From Candidatus Poseidoniales archaeon (GTDB lineage Archaea; Thermoplasmatota; Poseidoniia; Poseidoniales; Poseidoniaceae), in assembly GCA_003602485.1 (NCBI GenBank), contig QQSD01000048.1, forward strand, positions 1 through 39,079: a stretch of 39,079 nucleotides of DNA. Reading direction: 5' to 3'. Positions 30,287 through 38,309 of the stretch are shown in pieces. The notes below the pieces were generated by a model, which was not told the DNA's origin, made no database searches, and saw only the letters and a list, made by a program, of their open reading frames with translations. The translations under genes and the position numbers were made by a program. The first letter of the stretch is position 1. Every line of letters starts with the position of its first letter.

Positions 30287-31819
30287 TCAAACTGCGGTAT
30301 CAAAGATTTGTATAATCATGAAGATGACCGAGGAAACCAGACCGAACCCGCCAAACAAATACGCCACATAGGAGCCTGTTGTCCTGAGCCACTGACGGAA
30401 TTCAGCACGTACCCGTACGTTGATTTGTCTTCCAAGAAGAAGTTCCCCATTTGTTTCTTCCAAACGGACTGAAACCGTTGCATCACCGTTGGTTGTTGGA
30501 ATCAAAGTCTGCCATGAGACCGTACTATCCTTGAGCAATCCCGACATCTTTCCAAGTACGTCTTCGTTACCTTCCGCAGCAAGGGGAAGGGCTTCATCGG
30601 ACCACCAATAGGTCTCACCGGGTTCAAGTCGGTATGTTAAGGCAAGGTCTTTGGGCTCAAAGTTGGGAGTTTGAACGCGGAATACCACGGTGCGTGTCTT
30701 GTTCGAAAGATTGTGAAAGAGCGTGAAGAGGTTGGCTTTGTCCGTCACTACGTTTTCCATGTCAACTTCAAAGATGAGATCTTTCATTGCAGGTTCTCGC
30801 CCGGATTCAAGGTCTTGCTTGAGACGGTCTACCATTCTGAAAAAGGCTGGGCAGCGCTGATTGATGAGACCAATAAGAACAAGCCAAGCCTCGAGGGTGA
30901 ATACTTCGTGGTTGAACACGAATTCCATTCCATTTTTCTTGAGAATTTCACCCATTTCCGATTCCAATGTTTTTCGGTCTAAACCAGTAGCGTGGCGATA
31001 CAGTGTCATGAGAAACTTCTCGTGCGCGAAGTGTCGATTGATACCGCGCTTGAAACCTTGTTCCAGTTCCTTGGTGTACTCATCGTATTGTGAACGAAGC
31101 AGGGGGTCCATATGTGTCTTGATGAGATCGTTGAAAACCATGTTGAGTGTTGAGGGGTGAACTGGAGGTGTGTAAGCCGCCAAGAGGCCGGTCTGCTCAA
31201 CCATGTTGAACGGTGTTGAGCGAGTGGGCAGGTGTTGACCTACAGAGAGGACGAGGAAGGATGAGGATGCCAGGAGGAATAATTGTCCGAACTCGGTCGA
31301 AGTGCCATTCCAAAGAACTCCGATTAGCATCAGTGCAGAGCAGCAAGCCAAGAAGAGTGATTTGGTATGATGCGACATTGATGTCTCCAGCTGGTAGAGG
31401 AGACCATCATAGCCCTGCAGAGATTGTACAGAACGATGGTCGATATTTGATTGCTCAACCATGTGATGGAAGGTAGCCAGTGAGATGCTTACACGATACC
31501 GATGGAAACCAACCGCCAAAATGTAGCCGAGAAGAACAACGAAAGAGAGACTGGCGGTGAAGGTAGAGAACCCCATTCCGATATTGGGTTCAATGTTATC
31601 TTCCCAAAAGAGAGGAGATGTTTGGGAAAAGGCCCAGGACGAAAAATAAGTGATTGCCGCAAAGGCAGGAAGGAACATAATCAACCGCAGACCAGAACTT
31701 ACAATTTGTCGGTCAATAGCATGGATAATTGATTCCGAGAGGCGGAATCCAAAACGTGAATCTTCTTTGGGTTCGAGTGGAAGAACTTCGCTCATGGCCG
31801 TTGATGGTTCTTCGCCCAT
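30287..31819 (-). CDS. Membrane protein with five predicted helices, unknown
   Basis: A 510-residue membrane protein. Four helices lie in the N-terminal 190 residues (LIMFLPAFAAITYFSSWAF, FTASLSFVVLLGYILAVGF, SLFLACCSALMLIGVLW, FGQLFLLASSSFLVLSVG) and one is at the C-terminus (VAYLFGGFGLVSSVIFMIIQ). The intervening 270 residues are soluble, with a helical region (MDPLLRSQYDEYTKELEQGF) and a later beta-rich part (VVFRVQTPNFEPKDLALTYR). No catalytic motif is seen. It is 39 nt downstream of the DtxR-type gene and could share its transcript. No family is recognised. Confidence 0.72.
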   Translation of the reverse strand: MGEEPSTAMSEVLPLEPKEDSRFGFRLSESIIHAIDRQIVSSGLRLIMFLPAFAAITYFSSWAFSQTSPLFWEDNIEPNIGMGFSTFTASLSFVVLLGYILAVGFHRYRVSISLATFHHMVEQSNIDHRSVQSLQGYDGLLYQLETSMSHHTKSLFLACCSALMLIGVLWNGTSTEFGQLFLLASSSFLVLSVGQHLPTRSTPFNMVEQTGLLAAYTPPVHPSTLNMVFNDLIKTHMDPLLRSQYDEYTKELEQGFKRGINRHFAHEKFLMTLYRHATGLDRKTLESEMGEILKKNGMEFVFNHEVFTLEAWLVLIGLINQRCPAFFRMVDRLKQDLESGREPAMKDLIFEVDMENVVTDKANLFTLFHNLSNKTRTVVFRVQTPNFEPKDLALTYRLEPGETYWWSDEALPLAAEGNEDVLGKMSGLLKDSTVSWQTLIPTTNGDATVSVRLEETNGELLLGRQINVRVRAEFRQWLRTTGSYVAYLFGGFGLVSSVIFMIIQIFDTAV

Positions 31820-31858
31820 GGTAATAGGAAGGGTAGCCCTCCTCTAAAGTGTTCACAC

Positions 31859-32521
31859 CTATTCTTTACTAATCGTGACGAAAATTCGTTCCATCCATTC
31901 GTCCGAGAGGGTCATCAAAAGTTTGTCTTCTTGCCATATCTGGTGGCCTTTTTTGACGACAACTGAACCAATTCCAATACCATCACCTCGAAGAAGATCG
32001 ATCGCAGCACCGGGGAGGAGAAGAGCGGCAAGTTTCCCCTCTTGCCCGTCAATCAACTGTCGAAATGAGAGAGATTGACTGTTGCTTGGAAGCCGAAGTG
32101 CGATGTCTTCGGTCGGCTCGGGAATCGGTCGCCCACTCGGATCAACTCCTTCCGGTCCAACCAAAGCAGACAAGGCCACTTCGAGGTCGTCATCAATAGC
32201 GTGCTCAAGACGACATGCAGTTTCGTGGGCATTCCCCTCGTAGGGAAGAATTTCGAGCAAGACTTCGGCCAGTCGATGACGTCGCTTCATTTTCCGACCG
32301 TGAACCAGTCCATCTGGCGTCAACATAGCCCCTTTGTATGGAACATAGTCAAGATAACCTCGTTGTGCAAGTCGTTGAACCATCTCTGTTGCCGATGCAG
32401 GACTTACACCAAGACGTGAAGCAAGTTGACCCGTGCGTACCCGAGCGTCTGAATCTGATTCATAGAATTCATACATCGTTTCAAGGTATTCATCCTCAAA
32501 TTCCTGAAAATGACCGACCAT
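31859..32521 (-). CDS. DtxR-family metal-dependent transcriptional regulator
   Basis: A 220-residue repressor. The N-terminal winged helix has TGQLASRLGVSPASATEMVQ (the recognition helix) and RLAQRGYLDYVPYKGAMLT. A dimerisation/metal-binding domain follows with KRRHRLAEVLLEI and CRLEHAIDDDLEVAL, which carry the Cys, Glu and His ligands of MntR/IdeR-like regulators. The C-terminal part (LPGAAIDLLRGDGIGIGSVV) resembles an SH3-like FeoA domain. The usual role is Fe- or Mn-dependent repression. The start is ATG 32521, 13 nt after the stop of the secreted zinc-ribbon protein, so the two are co-transcribed. The targets are unknown. Confidence 0.87.
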   Translation of the reverse strand: MVGHFQEFEDEYLETMYEFYESDSDARVRTGQLASRLGVSPASATEMVQRLAQRGYLDYVPYKGAMLTPDGLVHGRKMKRRHRLAEVLLEILPYEGNAHETACRLEHAIDDDLEVALSALVGPEGVDPSGRPIPEPTEDIALRLPSNSQSLSFRQLIDGQEGKLAALLLPGAAIDLLRGDGIGIGSVVVKKGHQIWQEDKLLMTLSDEWMERIFVTISKE

Positions 32522-32534
32522 TGGAACCACTGCT

Positions 32535-35057
32535 TCATTGGGAACCTAATCCCTCGTTTGCTTTGAATATTTTTGTACACGCTGGGCAGCGGACAGAACC
32601 AGTGTAGGAGGCAGGAATTCGTAGACTTTGCTGACAATCCGGGCACGAAACCTCAATTTTTCCGTCTGTTTTTGGTTCGGGTACGGGGGACGTTTCTGGT
32701 TCTTGTTTCTCTGGAATCGTATTCTGAGTATCTTGGGATTCACCTTCGACCTTGAATTTGTGAGAACAATCCGGACACCCTACACTTCCAGAATACGAGA
32801 GAGGGACTCGCAGGCGGCGTTCACATACCGGACAAGCAACTTCCTTCTTCTCTTCTTTTTCATGAGGTGCCGCAGGTGAAGAGGATGAACCCCGTTGAAC
32901 GGTCTTAGAGGGCTTTTCTGCCGTAGCATCTGAGCGATAACGCAATCGCAATACGAGTGAGACCCCTGCCCCGGCAACGATTCCCCAAATCAAGGCACCT
33001 ATCGGCAAATCCATGCCAGTTTCTTCGGTGACCTGTCCCGATGTAAAACTCGTTTGCGATGAAATAATCTGTCCATCGATTTGCCAAATCGCTTGAATGA
33101 TGACGGTGCTACCCTTGGGCCAAACGACATCAACGGAGGAGGATACGGCATCATCGCCATTCCAAACTGGTGAGGTGATCGTTGCAAGGATGGACCCGTA
33201 ACTGTCAACCAAACGGAGGTCTCCTTGTCCGTCGCCTACTGGACCGGATTGGGCAAAATTAACCGTAACCGCTACGCTGTCACCTTGGACGGGTCGAATT
33301 GGAGATGTGACCTGCCCGATTTCCAGCCGATACTGGGTATCGCTATCGGGAAGAGTGGAAGTTAGCGAAAGTGGACCAGGTCCAATGAGCCAATTCACCG
33401 GGGAAAGTTGGATGACCACCTTTTCAGCATCAATGTGCCCGAAGTTTACCGCTTCATATCGACTGCCCTGTTCGAGAGTCATGATTTGCTCACGAATGAA
33501 GATGGTTGAATCACTGGTCTCATAACCCATCTGGACCAGCACATCGCGAGACTTACCTGCATCAAGTGTGAAGCGAGCATTGAACGTCACACCATCAGTT
33601 GCGCTCCACTCGAGGTCATCAAGGTCAATGTGAACCGATTGTTGCATGGCAACGTTGAGGGGGACGGACCCGTTTGAAGGAGCATTCACCAAGCCATTAT
33701 CGCTCTCAATCTTCCACTCCAACGGAACACTCCCCGTCGAGGTAAGGGTAAACGAGGCAGATATCTCTCCCGCAGAACCGTCTTCAAGGTCAATCCAATC
33801 ACCTTCAGATTTCACATCTGAGTGCTGCAAAACCAATCGAACGCGCCCCGGTAAATCTCCGGTATTTCTCATCAGTAGATTGGCTTGTACATTGTCACCT
33901 TTATGCCAAGGTCCTCCTGAAAGTGACGGTGTGGTAGAGCCTGCAGATTCAAATGCTGCTGAAGGCATCTCAACGGCAAGTAGACTCGGAAGCATTGAGG
34001 CTGCATCCACCCTCGAGCCGCTGACATCACAACTCATGACGAGGGGTTTTGCAACCATGGCGAACGAAAAGTTTTGGGACGCCCCCGGTGAAACAGTCGC
34101 TGATTGATTTAAGTGAAAAGTGCCGTCTTGTTGGCATTGAACAGAACCAGAAAAACCAACCGTTCCATTGTTCCAAAGTTGATAGTTCAATTGCAGTTCG
34201 TCACCTGCGTTGACTTCATCGGCATTTGATGTAATCTCGCCACTCATCACTGGAAGAGGAGGGGGCTGAACCTGATAGGACCCGTTGCGTTGATGTCCTT
34301 CCCGGGCATCTCCCAAAGCACCCGACAAATAGAGTGTCCAAGACAACGTTCCTTCTTGCAACTGGTCGGCTGGCTCAAAGACTGCTATGGTTGAAGACAT
34401 CGGGTTGACAGACAGATTCTCGAGATGAATTTGCTCTGAAACTCCAGCATTTGAAAATGTACCGTGAACATCACCCATCCATGCAACATCACCTTCGTTG
34501 ATGATCGGGGCTTGGATACGAACATAGTCACCATCATGCAGCGTCAAGTTACCAGTGGAACTTCCCAATCCGTCAAGACCCTCTGCGGTAATAGATGCTG
34601 TTCCTGCGATGGTTATTGAGAGGGGGCGCAAGCGTTGAATAACACGCGAGATACTTGCTGTATGGGTTGGAGATTCTGCACCATAATCACCCTCCAGCAA
34701 GACTGAAATGTTACTATACCCATAACTCAAATTTTCTATTGTTAATGACACATTGCGTTGCTCAGATGCAGAGAATTCATCGAGGGGAACCGTCGTATTG
34801 CTCAATTCTATTCCCTCCATTGAGGAGACGATGACCAATAAGGACACATTAGCTTGCCCTGCATCCATTTCATGGAGTTCAGCTGTAAAACTGAGATTTT
34901 CATCGACCACTTGTTGGTAATCCACAAGTCCAAAGGAGGCTTCATCAATCAAAACCGAACCACCGCTTGCCTGAACAATGTTGGTCAGTGGGAGCAAGAA
35001 CATGAACGCGAGGAAGAGTGCAATTTGGGGCTTGTGCACGGATGAACTCTGCCCCAT
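32535..35057 (-). CDS. Secreted/transmembrane protein with tail of two zinc ribbons
   Basis: An 840-residue protein. A signal peptide (IALFLAFMFLLPLTNIVQAS) is followed by about 650 residues of beta-rich CARDB/APHP-like domains (NLSVNPMSSTIAVFEP, VNAGDELQLNYQLWNNGT and similar). A single membrane helix (GALIWGIVAGAGVSLVLRLR) comes near residue 700. The cytoplasmic tail holds two similar ribbons: CPVCERRLRVPLSYSG with CPDCSHKFKV, and CPDCQQSLRIPASYTG with CPACTKIFKA. The ribbons therefore lie inside the cell. The start is ATG 35057; GTG 35093 is possible. A DtxR regulator is next. Sensing or anchoring are guesses. Confidence 0.82.
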   Translation of the reverse strand: MGQSSSVHKPQIALFLAFMFLLPLTNIVQASGGSVLIDEASFGLVDYQQVVDENLSFTAELHEMDAGQANVSLLVIVSSMEGIELSNTTVPLDEFSASEQRNVSLTIENLSYGYSNISVLLEGDYGAESPTHTASISRVIQRLRPLSITIAGTASITAEGLDGLGSSTGNLTLHDGDYVRIQAPIINEGDVAWMGDVHGTFSNAGVSEQIHLENLSVNPMSSTIAVFEPADQLQEGTLSWTLYLSGALGDAREGHQRNGSYQVQPPPLPVMSGEITSNADEVNAGDELQLNYQLWNNGTVGFSGSVQCQQDGTFHLNQSATVSPGASQNFSFAMVAKPLVMSCDVSGSRVDAASMLPSLLAVEMPSAAFESAGSTTPSLSGGPWHKGDNVQANLLMRNTGDLPGRVRLVLQHSDVKSEGDWIDLEDGSAGEISASFTLTSTGSVPLEWKIESDNGLVNAPSNGSVPLNVAMQQSVHIDLDDLEWSATDGVTFNARFTLDAGKSRDVLVQMGYETSDSTIFIREQIMTLEQGSRYEAVNFGHIDAEKVVIQLSPVNWLIGPGPLSLTSTLPDSDTQYRLEIGQVTSPIRPVQGDSVAVTVNFAQSGPVGDGQGDLRLVDSYGSILATITSPVWNGDDAVSSSVDVVWPKGSTVIIQAIWQIDGQIISSQTSFTSGQVTEETGMDLPIGALIWGIVAGAGVSLVLRLRYRSDATAEKPSKTVQRGSSSSPAAPHEKEEKKEVACPVCERRLRVPLSYSGSVGCPDCSHKFKVEGESQDTQNTIPEKQEPETSPVPEPKTDGKIEVSCPDCQQSLRIPASYTGSVRCPACTKIFKANEGLGSQ

Positions 35058-35149
35058 AAGACTGGGTAGAAGTTTGGGGTTCTTCACCTTCACGCAGAAA
35101 GAATGCCGAAGGGGTTGTTTCTTTTACGTTGAGGTAATACCCGTAAACG

Positions 35150-35605
35150 ATGCAGGACAAGTCCTTGTTGGAGGTTTCACCCCACGACTTACTGGCCATC
35201 ATCCTCGCCAAACGGAAAAAGGACGCTTCTCACCTCCCAAAAGAGGAAAAAAAGCGAGATGAAGAGTTGACTCGGGCTTATGGTTTGTACAACGAATCAA
35301 AAGACGCTCTCACCGAACTGCTCACATCAATGCCCGAAAGTGAAATAGATTCTCTCAAACGAACTCAAGCAGAGAATGTCGTTGAAGAAAACGAGACACA
35401 CCGAAAGCGAGTCATGTCCCGACTTTGGCGTGTGAGGAGCCATCTCAAGGAAACCCTCGCAGCCATTGAATATTGGTCAGCAATGGATGATGAAACTCTA
35501 ACATCACTACTCAGCGATGCGAATCGAGTGAATAAAGGAGGGCTCAGCACCTTCGCGATGAATAAGTCAGCGCCAAGTGAGCATGGGGGTGACGGTCATG
35601 ACTGA
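35150..35605 (+). CDS. Helical protein of unknown function
   Basis: A 151-residue charged helical protein (LLAIILAKRKKDASHLPKEE, then ENETHRKRVMSRLWRVRSHL). The C-terminal part has TLTSLLSDANRVNKGGLSTF, which resembles the short motif at the end of the coiled-coil proteins in this window. The ATG at 35150 is the first possible start after a divergent promoter region. It overlaps the next gene by 8 nt, so they are co-translated. No family is recognised. Confidence 0.62.
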   Translation: MQDKSLLEVSPHDLLAIILAKRKKDASHLPKEEKKRDEELTRAYGLYNESKDALTELLTSMPESEIDSLKRTQAENVVEENETHRKRVMSRLWRVRSHLKETLAAIEYWSAMDDETLTSLLSDANRVNKGGLSTFAMNKSAPSEHGGDGHD

Positions 35606-36413
35606 GGGAGATTTGTTTGCAGATCTTCGCTTGTCGGAACGTTCGGAGATCCAATCCAATCTTCTGCACCACGAAGGGACGCTGAAGGAGATCGATGGAC
35701 AATTAACCCAGAATCGAAACCTTACTTCATTCCGATCGTCGTGCATCAAATTCTGCGTGGGTAAGAGCGAGCATGTACCTCAAAAAAATCCTGAACTCCA
35801 GGAAGATTTAGCTGAAGCAACACTCGCCAAACGAATTGAGTTCAATCAATTTATTCAACAACGTGATACGCTGATGGCGAAAATAGTCCTACCAAAATAT
35901 CGAATTATGCAACGAATGGATGCCGTTTACCAGAAACTTGCGCAATCTCCCGAAACGACGCGACTTACACTGCAACAAGAGATCACACTCTTTTCTGAAT
36001 TTTTTGAACTCCAAGCCATGCATTCACAACTTGAGCCCTTAGAGACTGTTGAGCATGAATTAACCTCTCTTCACCGTCAAATTGCTGAAGAAGTTAAGGC
36101 CATCAACAAGGCTGACAGAGATACTGCTAAAGTCATTTCAGCCTTGCTTGACCGACGCAAAGAAACTACCAGGGAAATCGGACGGTTGAAGGCTTACTTA
36201 CGCTCAAAGAAACCAACATCAAAGCCTGTTGATGCGGGCAAGGCTCGTAAAACCATCAGCCAGGGTGGCTCAATATCTTTGGAAGATTTAGGAGCATTGC
36301 TTGACCACGGCGGCTTATCGAACATCGAACCCACAAAAGATACGCCTGCAAAGAAAAAGAAGAAATCCGCAACAAGATCAAGCAAATCAACGCGTGGTTC
36401 ACGGAATGCATGA
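35598..36413 (+). CDS. Coiled-coil protein with basic tail, unknown
   Basis: A 271-residue, largely helical protein (RLSERSEIQSNLLHHEGTLK, RKETTREIGRLKAYLRSKKP). The end carries a short hydrophobic motif, SLEDLGALLDHGGLSNIEP, and a Lys/Ser-rich tail (TPAKKKKKSATRSSKSTRG). This end resembles that of the coiled-coil protein encoded at 29226-30227 (LVKSLLSDGELMFGG, then SSKKKRG). The start ATG 35598 overlaps the previous stop by 8 nt. GNAT follows 16 nt later. The function is unknown; the pattern suggests a DNA- or membrane-binding tail plus a peptide motif. Confidence 0.65.
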   Translation: MTEGDLFADLRLSERSEIQSNLLHHEGTLKEIDGQLTQNRNLTSFRSSCIKFCVGKSEHVPQKNPELQEDLAEATLAKRIEFNQFIQQRDTLMAKIVLPKYRIMQRMDAVYQKLAQSPETTRLTLQQEITLFSEFFELQAMHSQLEPLETVEHELTSLHRQIAEEVKAINKADRDTAKVISALLDRRKETTREIGRLKAYLRSKKPTSKPVDAGKARKTISQGGSISLEDLGALLDHGGLSNIEPTKDTPAKKKKKSATRSSKSTRGSRNA

Positions 36414-36429
36414 GTCCAGGTGCGAGAAC

Positions 36430-36912
36430 ATGGCTAACCTGCAATGGATCAAGGGCACAGAACCGTTGGGACTGACACCACAACACTGTCAAGAAGTATT
36501 GGCCCTCTTTCTCGAAGAGACTGGAGAGGTGTATAGCCCAGCATCTGTCCGCCACTTACCCATACCTTGCTGGGGTGGCAACCTTGTCCTCGTCAATCTT
36601 GAAGAGGATGAACCAAGGGCAATACAGGGCGTTCTTTGGGCAACGCCCTTCAAAGATGATATTGTCAGAATTGCTGCATTTGTGATTGCCTCGGAGCACC
36701 AAAACAGTGGGCTAGGTGGACAAGCATGGCACTTTTTCTCGAAGGCTGCTGTGGAAGGAGGCTATCGACACGTCCAACTTGAAGTCAAAGCAGACAACAC
36801 GGCCGCTCAACGTTTCTATCAACGACGCAATCTCGAAATCAAAACCCCACTTGAGGGATATTATCAGTCTGGACTCGGATATATGATGCGAGGGCCGCTG
36901 ACGATTGAGTGA
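36430..36912 (+). CDS. GNAT-family N-acetyltransferase (RimI-like)
   Basis: A 160-residue GNAT enzyme using acetyl-CoA. Motif A is seen as IAAFVIASEHQNSGLGGQAW, with the pyrophosphate loop NSGLGG in the place of QxxGxG. It is followed by VEGGYRHVQLEVKADNTAAQ and RFYQRRNLEIKTPLEGYY, the strand and Tyr-bearing motif B of RimI/ElaA-type proteins. Substrate protein or metabolite is unknown. The start is ATG 36430; an earlier ATG at 36406 would overlap the upstream gene. It overlaps the roadblock-like gene by 4 nt (GTGA), so the pair is co-translated. Confidence 0.85.
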   Translation: MANLQWIKGTEPLGLTPQHCQEVLALFLEETGEVYSPASVRHLPIPCWGGNLVLVNLEEDEPRAIQGVLWATPFKDDIVRIAAFVIASEHQNSGLGGQAWHFFSKAAVEGGYRHVQLEVKADNTAAQRFYQRRNLEIKTPLEGYYQSGLGYMMRGPLTIE

Positions 36913-37259
36913 GAGCGAACGCTTATTCACCTCCGACCTCACCTCGGAATGTGATTGAACGCCTCATGAGACCTTTGGTATCACTCGATGACGTCATCAG
37001 CCTAACCGTGTTTGAGCACGATGGTTTTGTCATCTATCAAAGCGAAAACAATTCAAACCACACAGCTCACCAACTTGGTCGTTGGATTGAATTACTCTCT
37101 ACCGTAGCAGACACAAAAAACCTGACACTTGTTCTTGAAAACGGACACATCATACTCAGGAAAGAAAAGAAATTCAATGTTGTACTCGACCTTACTCGGC
37201 AAGCGAATCTTGGCCGGGCTCGCCAGACTCTGGAAGACTGCATCAATGAGCTTCTCTAA
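36909..37259 (+). CDS. Roadblock/LC7-like small protein
   Basis: A 116-residue protein starting at a GTG within the GNAT stop (GTGA). The pattern VIERLMRPLVSLDDVISL, VFEHDGFVIYQS, a helix, LTLVLENGHIIL, FNVVLDLTRQANLGRAR and a last helix follows the roadblock/LC7 fold. Such proteins bind small GTPases in bacteria, archaea and eukaryotes (MglB is an example). No GTPase lies in the window. The family call is from pattern alone and is moderate. It is followed, 110 nt on, by the coiled-coil gene. Confidence 0.5.
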   Translation: MRANAYSPPTSPRNVIERLMRPLVSLDDVISLTVFEHDGFVIYQSENNSNHTAHQLGRWIELLSTVADTKNLTLVLENGHIILRKEKKFNVVLDLTRQANLGRARQTLEDCINELL

Positions 37260-37369
37260 GATGACTCGCTCCAAGATTGATTGCTTTGGGTCATCAAGGG
37301 TTAAATGGGGGTGGTCGGTCGCCCACATGCAATACGGTGGGAATCGTATGCGAACAGGTGCGATGAAGA

Positions 37370-38245
37370 ATGGCAGAACTCAAAGATCTTCTTGATGAAC
37401 GACGAAAAATGGTTGATAAAAAAGCCACACAACACCGTGAAATTCGAGACGATTGGAATGAGAAAACCAAACAATTTACCACCACCAGAAACGAACTCAA
37501 CAACGAAGTGCGCGAACTCATTGTTCAAGTTAGGGAGCAACGTGACCTCCGTGACCAAATGAACGAGATGGTTCGTGAGAAGAAGAAGGAGCGAGACGGT
37601 GCCAACCAAGCCGTTCGTGATGCAAAGGATTCGATGCGGGAAAAACTTCCTGAGCAACCTCAACAATTTGACCGTCGTGGACGCCCAATCCGCCCTGATA
37701 CCGTTCAATCACTGGGTCGTACCATGGAACGGTTGGAGCGAGAGTTCGGAATGGGTAAGCACCAAGGAAAAAATGAGGTCAAGTACTTCAAGAAAATGAA
37801 GGAATTGAGTGCCAAGCGAAAGCGCCTGCAAGAACAAGAAAGTATCTCAGGTGCCGCTGAAGGGAATAAAGAACTGAAGGCCGCTGTTGAACTTCAAGAG
37901 ACCTCACACAACGCTGTGAAAGAAGCTGCAGAAGCCGCTCAAAGTGCTCACGACCTCATGATTGAATGGAACTCAGAAGTCGACCGCCAACGTGAGAAGG
38001 CTGAGGCCGCCCACCGTAAGTTGCGCACCTCCAAGAAAGAGGCCGACAAAGAGCACAGCCTCTACATCGTCTCATTGCGTTGCCTCCACTCAATACAGGA
38101 CATCTTGCGAGCCATGCGTGGTGCCAGTGCCGGCCAAGGACAACGCCCAACCGCCAGCAATGAAACTCAAGATTTGATGGCAAAGTTACTCTCTGGCGAA
38201 ACACTCTCCACCGAGGAATTGATGCAACTCCAGAGGTTTGATTGA
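37370..38245 (+). CDS. Archaeal coiled-coil protein (COG1340-like), second copy
   Basis: A 291-residue helical protein with long heptad regions (LLDERRKMVDKKATQHREIR, LIVQVREQRDLRDQMNEMVR) and a basic middle (DRRGRPIRPDTVQSLGRTME). It ends with LMAKLLSGETLSTEELMQLQ, a terminal motif typical of COG1340 proteins. It is related in kind to the protein at 29226-30227 but on the opposite strand, 7 kb away. It is followed by purP after 64 nt, and an AGGTG element lies 9 nt before the ATG. No biochemical function is known for the family. Confidence 0.78.
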   Translation: MAELKDLLDERRKMVDKKATQHREIRDDWNEKTKQFTTTRNELNNEVRELIVQVREQRDLRDQMNEMVREKKKERDGANQAVRDAKDSMREKLPEQPQQFDRRGRPIRPDTVQSLGRTMERLEREFGMGKHQGKNEVKYFKKMKELSAKRKRLQEQESISGAAEGNKELKAAVELQETSHNAVKEAAEAAQSAHDLMIEWNSEVDRQREKAEAAHRKLRTSKKEADKEHSLYIVSLRCLHSIQDILRAMRGASAGQGQRPTASNETQDLMAKLLSGETLSTEELMQLQRFD

Positions 38246-38309
38246 TTTCTTTGTGGCGAACACATCAAAGACCCTCACAAATACCCGATAAACCTGGAAG
38301 GTGTGTTGA

